Source: Metaphire vulgaris (Eukaryota > Annelida > Clitellata > Crassiclitellata > Megascolecidae). Taken from it: a stretch of DNA of 64,000 nucleotides. This document shows, piece by piece, positions 63,012-64,000 of the stretch. Position 1 is the stretch's first letter. Every line of letters begins with the position of its first letter. A program made the translations under genes and the position numbers. The notes below the pieces were generated by a model. It made no database searches. It was not told the origin of the DNA and saw nothing but the letters and a program-made list of their open reading frames with translations. The DNA is taken from contig CM030835.1 in NCBI GenBank assembly GCA_018105865.1, positions 7,545,316-7,609,315 on the forward strand. The letters are read 5' to 3'.

Positions 63012-63171
63012 CAGTGTTTATTCTAGGCCTTCTCTGCATGGGGATTCCCCCCAAAGTTTTAAAATTTTCCCCAATTTTGACATTTTGGCAAGTAATATGA
63101 CCTCCCCAATGTCTGTTCCCTCCACAAAAATTTAAACTCCCTCAATGTCTAGGTGGCTAGAATAAACACTG
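63012..63171. mobile_element. Inverted-repeat MITE
   Basis: CAGTGTTTATTCTAG is an exact inverse of the right end CTAGAATAAACACTG. AAGTTG lies on both sides, suggesting a decayed duplication. Confidence 0.75.
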
Positions 63172-63422
63172 AAGTTGAAGTCTTAAGTTGGAAAATTCCA
63201 GTTAAAACTTGAATTCTGTGCAACATGAATACTTTTTACTTTATCCTGGATATTCAAATTCGATGCAGGTGTGGGAAAGGCATCTCGAGATAGGCTACAG
63301 TATGTCCATTATTAAGACTACTACTGCACTACATACAGTTTAGACGAATAACTTGTAAAAGCATTCACTAATAGACTCTTAATTTAATAGCATATTACAA
63401 ATTCCGCGGTCTGTGTACCACA

Positions 63423-63475
<53 letters not shown>

Positions 63476-63492
63476 TATTATTATTATTATAA
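63423..63492. repeat. AAT/ATT palindromic microsatellite
   Basis: About 17 AAT units then ATT units, followed by a SINE-A tail (63498-63535). Confidence 0.92.
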
Positions 63493-63626
63493 CTGGATTT
63501 TAAAGTGGTTTAGTAGCCTGTGTTGAAAACCATTGTTACTTATGCAGCTCTCTATTTCAGTTTCTGCTTGTCGAATCTAATACAACCGTTATCTTTTAGT
63601 ATAAAACAATAAAATACAATTCGCAA

Positions 63627-63846
63627 CAGTGGCGTAGCCAAGGGGGATTGGGGACTAAAAATTGTTACTGCTTATCAATATAGTCGTACGTGCTCATATA
63701 CCTATAGGCCTATATACCTAAAATTTCACAATGAAGCAAATAATAGTTGCTGATAATAATAGTTTTGCTTGTCAGAATTTTTGGTAGTTAGGAATCATGG
63801 GAATTGGGAATCATAACCCCTTCGAAAAATCCTGGCTACGCCACTG
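63627..63846. mobile_element. hAT-like MITE
   Basis: CAGTGGCGTAGCCAAGG and the inverse of GGCTACGCCACTG pair. Flanks ATTCGCAA and ATTCGCAG match at 7 of 8. It carries the module TTGCTTGTCAGAATTTTT seen in other elements here. Confidence 0.82.
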
Positions 63847-64000
63847 ATTCGCAGTATACTGTATGGTGCCAAGACAGCTCAAGTATTAAATTTCTGTTCT
63901 TCATAATTCTTACTATGATCAAATTATCATATAAATGTCTAATCTAATTTCCCACTGTACTTAATTCTTACTAAGCGTATGATCAAACTATCATATAGGC

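Larger units (their letters stand above)
61291..64000. other. Repeat-dense region downstream of the tetraspanin
   Basis: No coding exon was recognised. It contains four short inverted-repeat transposons with readable target duplications, a trinucleotide repeat and a SINE tail. The tetraspanin 3' UTR starts here; an AATAAA near 62937 is possible but unproven. Confidence 0.5.

Overview
This window is animal (metazoan) nuclear DNA. Four multi-exon, intron-rich genes of typical animal families are present, with GT-AG introns, and the gaps between exons are filled with tRNA-derived SINEs, non-LTR retrotransposon fragments, microsatellites and many short inverted-repeat transposons. The base composition looks AT-rich. 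I cannot name the species or phylum from the sequence; a compact-to-medium invertebrate genome (for example a marine invertebrate) is my best guess. Nothing prokaryotic, viral or CRISPR-like was seen.

Gene layout. (1) Minus strand, 18293 to 92: a NHERF/EBP50-like scaffold protein, six coding exons, 526 residues, with three PDZ domains and an ezrin-binding-like C-terminus. (2) Minus strand, 39011 to 23415: a lipin (phosphatidate phosphatase), sixteen coding exons, 1009 residues, with N-LIP and the DIDGT catalytic motif. (3) Plus strand, 40890 to 53531: a protein with three U1/matrin-type C2H2 zinc fingers, about fourteen exons and about 613 residues; one exon junction is off by one base. (4) Plus strand, 54391 to 61290: a tetraspanin, seven exons, 243 residues. 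I rebuilt every exon chain by hand from splice sites and reading-frame phase; the total coding length of genes 1, 2 and 4 is an exact multiple of three. Lipin and the zinc-finger gene are head to head, 1.9 kb apart between start codons, and may share a promoter region. The zinc-finger gene and the tetraspanin are in tandem, 0.9 kb apart. The four genes act in unrelated processes (membrane scaffold, lipid synthesis, probable RNA or DNA binding, membrane microdomains), so this is an ordinary gene neighbourhood, not an operon-like system.

Repeats. The most striking content outside the genes is a swarm of about 25 short non-autonomous DNA transposons. Many have 8-bp target-site duplications (TSDs) that I could read directly, which is typical of the hAT superfamily. 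One, at 61459-61787, closely resembles the SPIN/Charlie-type hAT elements known for horizontal transfer among animals. Several insertions are nested (hAT in SINE, Tigger-like element in SINE, SINE in MITE, and a MITE split by other repeat sequence). At least three tRNA-derived SINE families are visible, one with a conserved central module present in ten or so copies. Non-LTR fragments include a 5'-truncated copy with an 11-bp TSD and several RTE-like tails ending in TGATGA repeats. Two perfect hairpins, and a 23-bp inverted repeat enclosing telomere-like CCCTAA tracts, are also present.
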